A program made the position numbers and the translations under genes. A stretch of 64,000 nucleotides of DNA, from contig JACJYD010000001.1 of assembly GCA_020636275.1 (NCBI GenBank), forward strand, positions 1,936,001-2,000,000, written 5' to 3'. Shown piece after piece: positions 1 through 8,700 of this stretch (its first letter is position 1; each line of letters begins with the position of its first letter). Under the pieces are notes generated by a model. That model searched no databases and had not been told where the DNA came from. It saw only the letters and a program-made list of their open reading frames with translations. This DNA comes from Lewinellaceae bacterium (GTDB lineage: Bacteria > Bacteroidota > Bacteroidia > Chitinophagales > Saprospiraceae).

Positions 1-71
1 GCAAACGGTCAAATATAGATATCCAGGATTGCAATGGATCGGCTGCGCAGCAGTTCCTGATCCAGGAGTAA
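1..71 (+). CDS. 3' end of a ricin-type lectin gene (partial)
   Basis: The window opens inside a gene whose last 22 codons (from base 3, TAA at 69-71) read as the end of a beta-trefoil lectin: a DIQDCNGS..AQQF motif followed by LIQE. The same ending, almost base for base, closes the next complete gene at 2074-2144, so the two are tandem paralogues. Even the downstream palindrome is duplicated (83-118 and 2153-2188). Only the tail is visible, so length and N-terminal domains are unknown; by similarity it was probably also a secreted glycine-rich lectin. Confidence 0.75.
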   Translation, partial: KRSNIDIQDCNGSAAQQFLIQE

Positions 72-82
72 TGATTTTTTTA

Positions 83-118
83 ATGAGGGGTGTTCGCCGG
101 CCGGCGAACACACTTCAT
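83..118 (+). terminator. 36-bp palindrome after the first lectin gene
   Basis: Two 18-nt arms meet without a loop, with a perfect 20-bp core TGTTCGCCGGCCGGCGAACA at 91-110 and two mismatches in the outer arms. A T-run lies just before it and a pyrimidine-rich stretch (TTCTTTTCTT) just after. It is a likely intrinsic terminator for the partial lectin gene; the related copy at 2153-2188 sits in the same position after the next paralogue. Confidence 0.6.
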
Positions 119-126
119 TCTTTTCT

Positions 127-191
127 TAAACAATAGTCCAAGAAATCGAGACATTAGTCCCAGTCCAGCTATGCCAAGGAGGATACCTTTG
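127..191 (+). promoter_or_regulatory. Promoter A: paired 14-bp boxes and -7 element upstream of lectin gene
   Basis: Box 1, TAAACAATAGTCCA, is at 127-140 and box 2, GAGACATTAGTCCC, at 148-161, a 21-bp offset. Exactly 22 nt later comes TACCTTTG (184-191), a match to the Bacteroidota -7 consensus TAnnTTTG. No TTTG -33 element is evident, and box 2 abuts where it would be, as expected for an activator-dependent promoter. Predicted transcription start is near 198, giving a leader of about 60 nt. The same geometry recurs at 9874-9938 and 12681-12745. Confidence 0.65.
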
Positions 192-260
192 CTTTATCAA
201 AAGATGGATAAGGGGCAAAAGCCAATTTTCAATTTTAGGAACAAAAAATTACTTCATATC

Positions 261-2144
261 ATGAAAATCCATAAGCAATTCAAAGGCATACTGGTTAATT
301 TCAGTGCGTTTTTATTGGTAATGGCATTCGCAATAGCACATAAGGCTAATGCACAGAACTCCATTGACCAGGAAAATCATTTGTACACTTTTAATCCTAA
401 TTACCCCTATGAATACGTTACCGAAGGGGTCTATAAGGAGTTATTAATCGCTCCATCCACCCAGGCTACCCACCTGTACCTGAAAGTGAAGGGTGGCGAT
501 GGTGGATATAATCTCTATTTTAATTTGGCATTACTTCAAAACCTCAAAAATGGAGGTGGGATAGGCGCGGTAACATCGGGCTTGTTTCAAATTGGTACCG
601 GGAGCGGCCAAATCCCTCCAGGCTCCAAACTGCGATTGATCCCCGGGCAAAGAGGTCGCAGCCACATGGGCGACGCGTCGGGGTCATGGGGAGGTTCAGG
701 CGGCGGCGGTGGTGGCGGCAGCGCAGTCGTCCTTCTGCCGGCTGGAAAGACCAACTGGGAGACAGAAAGCATTGTCCTGATGGTCGCCGGCGGTGGCGGC
801 GGTGGTGCATCGAAAACCTGCGGCCGCCCCGGTAATACGCTTAAAACGGGTAGAGGGGGGTATGATACGTGTGGTAATGACCTAAATAATGGCGGTGGTT
901 TAAATCAGCCAGGTAAGACGAATAACGATGCCAGTCCTGGTGCGGCGATGGACAAAAATGCCGATTTAGGAGGTGCGACATGCAATCTTTCGAACGGGTC
1001 TGGGGCCCATAAGGGCTGGCCAACAGGAGGAAAGGGGTGTGATTGCATTTGCTGGGGTGGATTTGGATTTGGCGGTGGCGGTTCCGGAAACGCTGCCGGC
1101 GGTGGCGGCGGTGGCTATTCAGGGGGCGGCCCCGGTCACTTTTGGGATGGTGGGGATTCGAACTGTCCAAATGGCGCCGGCGGTGGCGGCGGCGGCGGCA
1201 GCTACGTGACCTCCAGCCTCACGGTCGAACAAGAATCAATTGTAGGCACCGGCACCACCACCAGTCCGACTGACGGGTATATAACCTACGGTTTGCTGGA
1301 AGCAAAAAACATCAAATTTGCCTATAATGCGAACAAGTGTATTGACGACTATGGAAGTGCTACCAACGATGGCAATAATATTCAGACGTATTCTTGTACC
1401 GGCAATTCCAATCAAAAGTGGTTCATGCTTGACGATCGCACCATCCACTCCATGCTGGATTTCGACAAATGCCTGGACCTGGATAATAGTAACACGGCTA
1501 ATGGTACCAATATCCACCTCTGGGATTGCAACGGTACAGACGCCCAGCACTGGGTATACAATGGCCTTTTCAAAACGATCCACTCGTCGGTGAATTCAGG
1601 CAAATGCTTGGATGCGGCAAACGGTAGTGCTTATCCCAACTCGAATGTGAACATCCAGTTGTGGGAATGTCAATATTCAAATAACAACCAAAAGTGGGTA
1701 ATCGATGGCGCTACGACGGTGAGCAATCCGGCGAATGTGAAGCACATCATCCCGGTTTTGGCGCCAAGCGTTGCGGTGGCCTCCGCCCTTGGAAATGTAT
1801 GGGGCTCCAACATCCAGCTATGGACCAAGGATGCATCCCTGTCCTCCGAAAACTGGTATTTCGACGGCTGGGCCATCAAAATGCGCGATCACCAGGAATT
1901 ATGCATTGACCTGCACGACAGCAACACCGACAACGGCAACAACATCCAGTTGTGGGGCTGTAACGATACCAACGCCCAAAAATGGCTCTACGACGGGATG
2001 AATCGTTCGATCCGCTCGGTGATCAACCCGGGCAAGTGCATGCAGATCGAACTCAACGCAGATAGCGCATATGGTAAGCGGTCGAATATTGATATCCAGG
2101 ATTGCAACGGATCAGAGGCACAGCAGTTCCTGATACAGGAATAA
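261..2144 (+). CDS. Secreted glycine-rich protein with ricin-type beta-trefoil lectin repeats
   Basis: Predicted 627 residues from ATG 261, chosen because a signal peptide starts there (KIHKQFKG, a hydrophobic core, then AHKANAQ); the frame is open upstream to 90 but that part looks non-coding. Residues about 95-320 are a glycine-rich region with GGGGGGG runs and spaced Cys, resembling the glycine-rich domain of ALK-like receptors. From about 345 to the end are two ricin B-type trefoils with six QxW-like repeats (NIQTYSC, NIHLWDC, NIQLWEC, NIQLWTK, NIQLWGC, NIDIQDC). Such trefoils bind galactose-type sugars, so an extracellular carbohydrate-binding role is inferred. I see no T9SS sorting domain. 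It is the second member of a tandem pair and is preceded by promoter A. Confidence 0.85.
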   Translation: MKIHKQFKGILVNFSAFLLVMAFAIAHKANAQNSIDQENHLYTFNPNYPYEYVTEGVYKELLIAPSTQATHLYLKVKGGDGGYNLYFNLALLQNLKNGGGIGAVTSGLFQIGTGSGQIPPGSKLRLIPGQRGRSHMGDASGSWGGSGGGGGGGSAVVLLPAGKTNWETESIVLMVAGGGGGGASKTCGRPGNTLKTGRGGYDTCGNDLNNGGGLNQPGKTNNDASPGAAMDKNADLGGATCNLSNGSGAHKGWPTGGKGCDCICWGGFGFGGGGSGNAAGGGGGGYSGGGPGHFWDGGDSNCPNGAGGGGGGGSYVTSSLTVEQESIVGTGTTTSPTDGYITYGLLEAKNIKFAYNANKCIDDYGSATNDGNNIQTYSCTGNSNQKWFMLDDRTIHSMLDFDKCLDLDNSNTANGTNIHLWDCNGTDAQHWVYNGLFKTIHSSVNSGKCLDAANGSAYPNSNVNIQLWECQYSNNNQKWVIDGATTVSNPANVKHIIPVLAPSVAVASALGNVWGSNIQLWTKDASLSSENWYFDGWAIKMRDHQELCIDLHDSNTDNGNNIQLWGCNDTNAQKWLYDGMNRSIRSVINPGKCMQIELNADSAYGKRSNIDIQDCNGSEAQQFLIQE

Positions 2145-2152
2145 TGATTTTT

Positions 2153-2188
2153 ATGAGGGATGTTCGCCTGCAGGCGAACATCCCTCAT
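2153..2188 (+). terminator. Perfect 36-bp palindrome after lectin gene
   Basis: ATGAGGGATGTTCGCCTG is followed directly by its exact reverse complement, 9 nt after the lectin stop codon. It is a near copy of the palindrome at 83-118 and is followed by the same pyrimidine stretch. Likely intrinsic terminator, possibly bidirectional. Confidence 0.65.
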
Positions 2189-2196
2189 TCTTTTCT

Positions 2197-2240
2197 TAAA
2201 CAATAGTCCCAAAAGCCAAGGTGTGTTTATCGCAACTTTG
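2197..2240 (+). promoter_or_regulatory. Promoter D: single 14-bp box and -7 element upstream of 2264 gene
   Basis: One box, TAAACAATAGTCCC, lies at 2197-2210. Exactly 22 nt later is CAACTTTG (2233-2240), a [TC]AnnTTTG-type -7 element, the distance seen for box 2 at the three paired sites. No convincing first box exists 21 bp upstream, where the terminator palindrome lies. Predicted transcription start is near 2247, leaving a leader of about 17 nt. Confidence 0.5.
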
Positions 2241-2263
2241 ATTAATTAACAAAACGGTTCAAC

Positions 2264-2758
2264 ATGTTTGCCAGAAAACTTACCCTGCTCTTAAGCCTCT
2301 GTTTTATCTCCCTTGTATTTAGCCAATGCGTCGACAAAACCCAAGGCGCAGATGAGCCACAAAATACGACGGCACCCATTCCAAACCTGGAAGGCATTTG
2401 GGTTAATACCTATGGTCGAATAATTTACTGGAATAAGACAATCAGTACTATTCCTGAAGACTATGAAACTGCCCAATTTGAAATTAAAGGCCAGAACGGT
2501 GCGGTCTTCGAAGCTTACCAATCTTTAATTCCAAAAAGCTCAGAACATCCCGGGCGCCATGGTTCCGATGCTCTGCCCAAAACGGCACTTCCGTTACTAG
2601 GTGTGATTGATTGGGACGGGATGTCGGTATGGATGACCGATATTGGCGATAACACCATTTACAAGTGTACGATTACCGGAGAAAATACCATGCAGTGTAT
2701 GGTTTGGGAAAGCGGCGATCACGCATTAGCCGGCCGTATTTTGCTGGAGCGCAAGTGA
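2264..2758 (+). CDS. Small exported protein, probable lipoprotein, unknown function
   Basis: 164 residues. The N-terminus is a signal sequence (MFARKLTLLLSLCFISLVFS) followed by Q-C; the Cys suggests a lipoprotein, although Gln at -1 is not a canonical lipobox. The mature part (about 140 residues) begins with an Asp/Glu/Thr-rich linker, then GIWVNTYGRI and later WDGMSVWMTDIGDNT, which looks like a small beta-sheet domain. I recognise no family. It stands alone after the lectin gene with its own promoter (box plus -7 at 2197-2240), so it may share regulation with the lectins. Confidence 0.75.
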   Translation: MFARKLTLLLSLCFISLVFSQCVDKTQGADEPQNTTAPIPNLEGIWVNTYGRIIYWNKTISTIPEDYETAQFEIKGQNGAVFEAYQSLIPKSSEHPGRHGSDALPKTALPLLGVIDWDGMSVWMTDIGDNTIYKCTITGENTMQCMVWESGDHALAGRILLERK

Positions 2759-2797
2759 AAAAGTATTGGCGACACATTGATGCATTAAATTCAAACA

Positions 2798-4378
2798 ATG
2801 AAATATTATCCATTTACACAAAATAGTGCAATCGCCTGCCTGACCGGCTTTCTGCTCTGCTGGGCTGCCGGGCTTTGGGCCCAGGCAGGAATGATCGATT
2901 CCACTTTTGGAAATAATGGAATTGTCCTGATCGATATTAATTCGGGAGGTTCTGATCGAATTTATACTGTCATGGTTCAGCCTGACAACAAGGTAGTGGC
3001 TGTGGGAAACTCAAAAAAGTTTCCCGGCAACTCCATTCCTGTTTTGATAAGGCTGTTGGAAGACGGGAGTTATGATCCTGACTTTGGCACAGACGGGGTC
3101 GTTCTTTCGGACTTCGGTGACGTCGGACCTGAATTCTATGCAGCTGCGCTGGACGAGGATCAGAGGATTGTCGCGACCGGGTATGGCAACGATGGTGATT
3201 TCATGACGGCCCGCTTCCTGTCGGATGGTTCCCCGGACCCATCCTTCGGTACGAATGGGATCGTATATACCGATTTTTTCAACAATGAGGACTATGCCAA
3301 TGCCATTGCGCTGCAAGCCGACGGCAAGATCGTGGCCGGGGGAACCGGCTATCATCCGAATGACCCGGAAGATTATGGGTTCGCGCTTGCCCGCTTCAAC
3401 AGTGACGGATCCCTGGATACCACTTTCGGCAATCAGGGAAAGGTGATCACCCAAATCGGACCAGGCAACGATGAAATTACCAGCCTGGTCATCCAGACCG
3501 ATGGAAAGCTGCTGGCCTGTGGATTCACCGTGGATGGCCCCGATCACAAACCCTATCTCGTTCGTTATCATCCGGACGGTACATTAGATACAGAATTTGG
3601 ATCAGCCGGAATAGTGGTGGACTCCCTCAGTAACATACCCAGGAAGTTCCAGTGGACGAGCCTGCTGCCCGATGGAAGGATTGTCGTTGTCATTACCGCG
3701 CTGGGGGGGGATCAAAATTTCGGAGTAGCCAGGTACCTTGCAGACGGCACGCCGGACAGTACTTTTAACGGCACTGGAAAGCTGGTGCTCGATCAGGCAG
3801 TTGATTGCCAAGGCCTCGGATCCGGCTTGGTGATGCCGGACGGTAAGCTAGTGATAGGAGGGAGCGCCGGACCGACTGGTGAATTTTTGGTGGGAAGAAT
3901 TAACACGGACGGGAGCATCGACACCACGTTTGGGAATAATGGATTTGTAAAGCAGCAAGGTACTGGCGCTTTCAGCTTCATTAAATCAATGGCCACGACC
4001 CCGGATGGAAGTCTGATTGTGGCCGGTTATGGTATCCAAGGCGGCAATACCCTTAGCGACTTTGTATTGGTGAAATACCTCAACGACCTGGCGCTGGGCG
4101 CCCTGAATTTTGAAAAACCTGCGCAGGAGGTACTGGTATACCCTAATCCCATAGTCGACCATGCCGTGCTTCGCTACGAGCTCGAAGAAGGGCAGCAAAT
4201 CACCATTCGCCTGCTGGATGCAGCTGGCCGGCCCATAAAGACCTTTGTTCAGGATCAGTGGCAGGCTCCCGGCAGCTATCAACAGTCCATCTCTATTCCG
4301 GATACTTTGCCATCGGGCTTTTATGTGATCCAGCTCCTTTCGCCGAATGGGCAGGTTGCGGTTAAGGTGATGAAATAG
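2798..4378 (+). CDS. Delta-60 repeat protein with T9SS type A sorting domain
   Basis: 526 residues with a signal peptide (cleavage near GLWAQA). The body is a series of roughly 55-60-residue repeats of the delta-60 type, each with a D(S/T)xFGxxG element such as IDSTFGNNGIV, LDTTFGNQGKV and IDTTFGNNGFV, preceded by ARFxxDGS and followed by QxDGKIVAxG; these repeats are expected to fold as a beta-propeller. The last 80 residues are a Por-type sorting domain beginning VYPNPIVDHAVL and ending in a Lys-rich tail (VKVMK), so the product should be exported by the type IX system and anchored at or released from the cell surface. Ligand unknown. It lies 39 nt after the preceding gene and may be cotranscribed. 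Confidence 0.9.
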   Translation: MKYYPFTQNSAIACLTGFLLCWAAGLWAQAGMIDSTFGNNGIVLIDINSGGSDRIYTVMVQPDNKVVAVGNSKKFPGNSIPVLIRLLEDGSYDPDFGTDGVVLSDFGDVGPEFYAAALDEDQRIVATGYGNDGDFMTARFLSDGSPDPSFGTNGIVYTDFFNNEDYANAIALQADGKIVAGGTGYHPNDPEDYGFALARFNSDGSLDTTFGNQGKVITQIGPGNDEITSLVIQTDGKLLACGFTVDGPDHKPYLVRYHPDGTLDTEFGSAGIVVDSLSNIPRKFQWTSLLPDGRIVVVITALGGDQNFGVARYLADGTPDSTFNGTGKLVLDQAVDCQGLGSGLVMPDGKLVIGGSAGPTGEFLVGRINTDGSIDTTFGNNGFVKQQGTGAFSFIKSMATTPDGSLIVAGYGIQGGNTLSDFVLVKYLNDLALGALNFEKPAQEVLVYPNPIVDHAVLRYELEEGQQITIRLLDAAGRPIKTFVQDQWQAPGSYQQSISIPDTLPSGFYVIQLLSPNGQVAVKVMK

Positions 4379-4415
4379 TAGTAGATCATTTTTTTCAAAA
4401 ATTCAATCCAATACC

Positions 4416-4838
4416 ATGATAGCAACTTTGAATCCTGGCAAACTAATCCTTCCGTTCTTTGCCCTGCTGGCGCTGACCCTTATTTCCGCATGTCAAAAGG
4501 ACACAGTCGACCCCATTTACCTCCCGGAGGTTGGCCACCAGGCTATTTCCTTCACCCACAAATTCAATCCGGCGGACTATGAGGAGGGCAAGCGCATTGT
4601 CGTAGAGGAATTTAGCGTGGCCATAGAGAACTCCGGGCAGGTTCGGCGTACTTATTTTATGAGCAACCCGGATAGCGCAGAAGTGTATGCGATCTCCTTT
4701 TTCGATCCCGGCAGCAGCACGACCGAATGGGCTCAAAACCCGGAGCGCCAGATCCTTGCCGACTCTCTGGCCCAACTCGCCGTCGAACCGGTCACGGCCC
4801 AGCAATACACCCTCGAGCTGGCGCATGATTCCAATTGA
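4416..4838 (+). CDS. Small lipoprotein, unknown function
   Basis: 140 residues. The signal sequence ends in a good lipobox (LISAC, Cys at 26), so the mature protein of about 115 residues should be lipid-anchored. The segment from VVEEFSVAI through YFMSNPDSAEVYAISFF to WAQNPER has the strand-helix feel of a dimeric alpha/beta-barrel (antibiotic-biosynthesis-monooxygenase-like), but this is only an impression. It starts 37 nt after the delta-60 gene and ends 12 nt before a 50-bp palindrome, so it is probably the last gene of that unit. It converges with the cupin gene on the other strand. Confidence 0.7.
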   Translation: MIATLNPGKLILPFFALLALTLISACQKDTVDPIYLPEVGHQAISFTHKFNPADYEEGKRIVVEEFSVAIENSGQVRRTYFMSNPDSAEVYAISFFDPGSSTTEWAQNPERQILADSLAQLAVEPVTAQQYTLELAHDSN

Positions 4839-4850
4839 TGGAATTAGGAT

Positions 4851-4900
4851 AAGAAGCAACGAGTCTTTGTTTGAGCTCAAACAAAGACTCGTTGCTTCTT
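4851..4900. terminator. Perfect 50-bp palindrome between convergent genes
   Basis: AAGAAGCAACGAGTCTTTG followed by TTTGAG is mirrored exactly by its reverse complement, centred at 4875/4876. It lies between the lipoprotein gene (+) and the cupin gene (-), a position typical of a bidirectional terminator. The last eight codons of the cupin gene, including its TGA, are encoded inside it. Confidence 0.65.
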
Positions 4901-5197
4901 AAATTTACTCCTTTCCATCTGCCTTTCATTATCCAGTTGAATGCAGATAAAGATCCCTTCACCTGCCAATGGGCGCGCATTGTGCGCTGTGCCGGCGGGG
5001 ATGAATACCGTTGCCTGAGCTTTTACGGTTTGTTTCTCCCCATTGAGTTCAATCTCATATACCAGTTCCGGCCCAAATGGGAGCAGGATATTGAACTCAT
5101 CGAAATCATGGGTGTGGGATACGGCAAAATTATCTTCTTGATGGTCCATGGTTGTCGAGTTTTGCATTTGGAAAAGAAGATGTATTGCTGCATCCAA
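4877..5197 (-). CDS. Small cupin-domain protein
   Basis: Up to 106 residues, predicted cytosolic. Cupin motif 1 is seen as HTHDFDEFNILLPFG (the His, His, Glu metal-ligand pattern) and motif 2 as PAGTAHNARP, separated by the usual spacing, so a single conserved beta-barrel is likely. Single-domain cupins act as small-molecule sensors, isomerases or dioxygenases; the substrate cannot be read from this sequence. The start is uncertain: ATG codons at 5197, 5167 and 5149 are all possible, and the later ones leave the cupin intact. The C-terminus (KKQRVFV) is encoded within the terminator palindrome, so the last residues may be dispensable. Confidence 0.75.
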   Translation of the reverse strand: MDAAIHLLFQMQNSTTMDHQEDNFAVSHTHDFDEFNILLPFGPELVYEIELNGEKQTVKAQATVFIPAGTAHNARPLAGEGIFICIQLDNERQMERSKFKKQRVFV

Positions 5198-5707
5198 TAC
5201 AAAGGTGCCGGGATTGAGGATGCAAGACCTGGACTGTTGTTTCAGGCATTTGGATTATTGTTTATACTCAAGTGATTTGACGGCCGCCGGCCGTCAAATC
5301 ACTTTTTCTTTAGTATAGAGCATATTCTAAAAATACTTATGGAGATGTAAAGGCCCCATTCAATTGACACACTTCCAACCATCCCACCCTGAATGAAAAA
5401 AACCGCATTTCCACCTTTCAAGGCAGGATTTCCTTAACTTTGAACCACTGTTCAAATGGGGTGCGCTACTTCAGTCTGACAAAAATTTGGCAGCTTTATG
5501 AGACGCATTTGTGATCAAAGGTTCTTTAACAGGTTCAAGGTTTAGCATATTTGTGTCCACTTTCGGCAGACCACGTAATAACTCAAAGCCATCAAAATGA
5601 CTCGTCCGGACGAAGCAATTTTTCCAATGGATATTTGCAGAACTAACGTCGTGCTTTGGGAAGCCAACTATTGTTTCAAGCTCCATAGGCTATTGCGTAG
5701 TCTGACG
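5198..5707. promoter_or_regulatory. Intergenic region with palindrome and candidate HTCS promoter
   Basis: About 510 bp without a convincing gene. At 5271-5303 a stem AGTGATTTGACGGCCG / CGGCCGTCAAATCACT with a one-base loop is followed by TTTTTCTTT; it belongs to the dispersed palindrome family also seen at 41.7 and 47.3 kb. TAACTTTG at 5435-5442 fits the -7 consensus and is the best promoter candidate for the HTCS gene, with a leader of about 260 nt; CATATTTG at 5546-5553 is an alternative. A 71-codon minus-strand frame (5471-5686) has no recognisable domain. Confidence 0.5.
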
Positions 5708-8700
5708 ATGAAGCCACAGAGATTCCTGACCATATTATTATTCCTTTCCGCTGTCCTTTCCATACAGGCGCAGGATATTAATGGACTCCCCAAGCTTTAC
5801 CCTGCGTATTCAGAAGATTTCAGCAACTACAGCAGTTTTCCTTCTACCTGCTTCCAGAATTGCTTTCAGGATCAGGACGGCAGATTGTGGTTGATCCCTT
5901 GTCTTTCCGCCAGCGCACATGCTTCGCTCCATTTATTTCAGTTCGATGGGTATGATTTCAGGAATGTGCAGGGAGAAATTGAAAATCTCCCTGCCGACGT
6001 ACACATAATAGGGGTCAACCAGCAACGATCCACCCTGATATGGTATGCTACCGAACCGATCGGCAACCAACTTTTTTTCTACGATCTGCAAACCCATCGG
6101 TTACGTAAGGAGGAGATCCATTTGACGGGGCACATATTATCCGGAGTAATTACACCGGATAACCGGATCCTGCTGACTATTAAACAAGCCCGAGAATGTG
6201 TGATTGCAGAATGGGCCGATGGTCAGCTCATGGAGTTGGGGAGTTTGAAGCATTCGGAAGATCTGGGAAATGGTATTTCGGTCATTCAGCTAGATGATCA
6301 GGAGGTCTGGGTGTTTATCCAAAACACGGGAGATTATATCACTCGCTTTAACTTCAGGAACAATACAGTTAAAAAGTATTTTTTCTCCGATTTTAAACCC
6401 AACGGAGTTCCGCCGGCTGCTGACGCTTTAACCGTGATCCTTCCCGGAATGCCCCAGGATCAAATAGGTGGTGTTTATTTTTTTCTTTTGGATAGAAATA
6501 AAAAGCAAACCACATTCACGCTCTATAAATTTCAGAAGGAAAAAGATTTAATAGAACGTGTGGAAGGCCAACCTGATGGGATTACCGGGCGGAGCAGGGT
6601 TTTTCGGGATGATTCAGGGAGTCATCTTTTTTTGTACGCAGGCGAGGACAAGCAATACAAGGCAATTCTACAGGACACCTCTGGCCGGCGCTACGACTAT
6701 TCCGCTTTTTTTTCAGACCTGGGAGAGAATAATGTTTACAGCATTTTGAGCACGGACTTTAAAGACCGGTTAATTCTATGTTCAGACAAGGGTATCTTTG
6801 AAAAGCAAGGCATCAACAAAGAAGGCATTAAGTATTTACTGGAGGGCGTTTCCATCCGGGCAATGATTGAATTGCCGGATCAAAAAGTCTTGGTCAGCCA
6901 GCAAAACCCGGGTAATTTTGTATTAGACCTGAAATCCAACACGACGGCAACTTTCAAAGTGCCGGGATGTCCATTTGATATTCAAGGCTTCCCTACTGCT
7001 TTCTATTATGACCAGGAAGGAAAATTGCTTTCCTACAATGGCGATGTGTTCATCAAATATGATACGAGTACCCAGATCTGCGAATCTTTTTTCCCTGGGG
7101 CAGGCCCTATCAAGAACTTCACCCCGGTAGATGCCGACCAGGTGGCCCTTTTATCTGGGGAAGGGAGATTATCCCTTTTCCGTTTTTCAACCCATCAGTT
7201 AACTCCTGTTTTGAACAAAGGGGCGCCTGTCCAGATATCGGGGTTTCCGAATGGGATGCTCTATGATCAAAAAGGGAGGCTATGGGTGGCCTCTAATACG
7301 GGCCTTTGGAAGGTCAACGTGGCAAAGCAGGAAGTAGAAGTACTGGGAAAAGAAGCCCCTTTTCTCGATTCCCGCTTCCTTGCAATAAGGTCGGATGAAA
7401 AGGGAAGACTGTGGCTTGGGACGACCTTGGGCGGAGTGCATATTTACGATCCCGACACAAAAGAGCTGATTGTTGTCAATAGCGACAATGGATTAGCGAA
7501 TAATACCGTGGCCAATATTTTGGAAGATGAGGATGGGGACTGGTGGCTGGGCACCTACAACGGCATTTCAATCGTAAATAAGCAGGGAGAACTGATCACT
7601 AATCTTGGGGTGAAAGATGGCCTGATTGAAATGGAAAGCAATCGTTTTGCCTCGCATAGAACTGGTGACGGGAAATTGTTGATTGGTACCGTTAACGGGT
7701 TATATGTAATTGACCCGAAGATCATCAAAGACCACATCCGGCAAAGTGGGCACCTAAAGGTCTATTTAACCTCCCTGGAATATTTCGATACCAGGAAAGG
7801 AGAAAAAACAAAGGAGAATTTTCAGCTTAATGATATCAAAACGTTGCGATTGCCTCCTTCCAACCGGTTTCTCAACCTTTCCCTGGCCCTGTCCAGTTAT
7901 TTCAACCCCCAAAAGAACCAATACGCCTACATGCTGGAAGGAGTCGACGATGATTGGACCTTCCTAGATAATCAGCACTTGCTGAGCCTGAACAATTTAC
8001 CGCCCGGCAAATACCGCTTATTGATCAAGGGCAGGGATGCTGATGGCCAATGGACCGAGGAACCCCTTGCATTGTCCATTCATGCCAGGGAGTTCTTTTA
8101 CAAGACCGCCTGGTTCTATTTGTTAATAATCCTTCTGGTAGGCCTGACTACCGTGGTATGGATCTGGCGCCTCAGAACTCAAATAAATTTGGCTACCGAA
8201 CAGATCCGCGCGGATAAAGCCATTATTGAAACCCAGGCCGACCAGTTGAAGGAAAAGGACAAGGCCAAGTCCCTGTTTTTTACCAATATCTCCCACGAAT
8301 TTCGAACTCCCCTGACCGTCATCAGCGGCATGGCCAACCAAATTGTAGGCCAGGATAAGATTAAGGACCTGATCAAGCGCAACAGCTTGAGTCTCCTAAA
8401 TATGGTCAACCAAATTCTGGATCTGCGCAAATTGGAGCTTGGCAAACTCAAGCTCGACCTGGTCCAGGGAAATATCGTGCAATACCTCCAATATGTTCTT
8501 GCGTCCTATGAAGCGATTGCGGAACTCAAAAGGGTTAAACTTCATTTCCTTCCGAAAGAACAAGAGATCATCATGGACTTCGATCAGGAAAAGTTCATGC
8601 GGATCATTTCCAACCTGTTGTCCAACGCCATCAAATTCACCCCGAAAGATGGTCATATATATTTGATCCTGGAAAAAGGAACGATAAACCAGGGCCCTGA

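Noticed and set aside
544..1273. Several overlapping frames in the glycine-rich lectin region
   Set aside because: They are by-products of GGC/GGT repeats, which are open in many frames, and carry only Arg/Pro/His-rich low-complexity sequence.
5400..5413. HTCS box upstream of the HTCS gene itself (AAACCGCATTTCCA)
   Set aside because: Only about 8 of 14 positions match, spacing to the -7 element is 21 rather than 22 nt, and there is no partner box.
5471..5686. 71-codon frame on the minus strand upstream of the HTCS gene
   Set aside because: No recognisable domain, no promoter and it overlaps the HTCS leader; probably chance or a decayed fragment.
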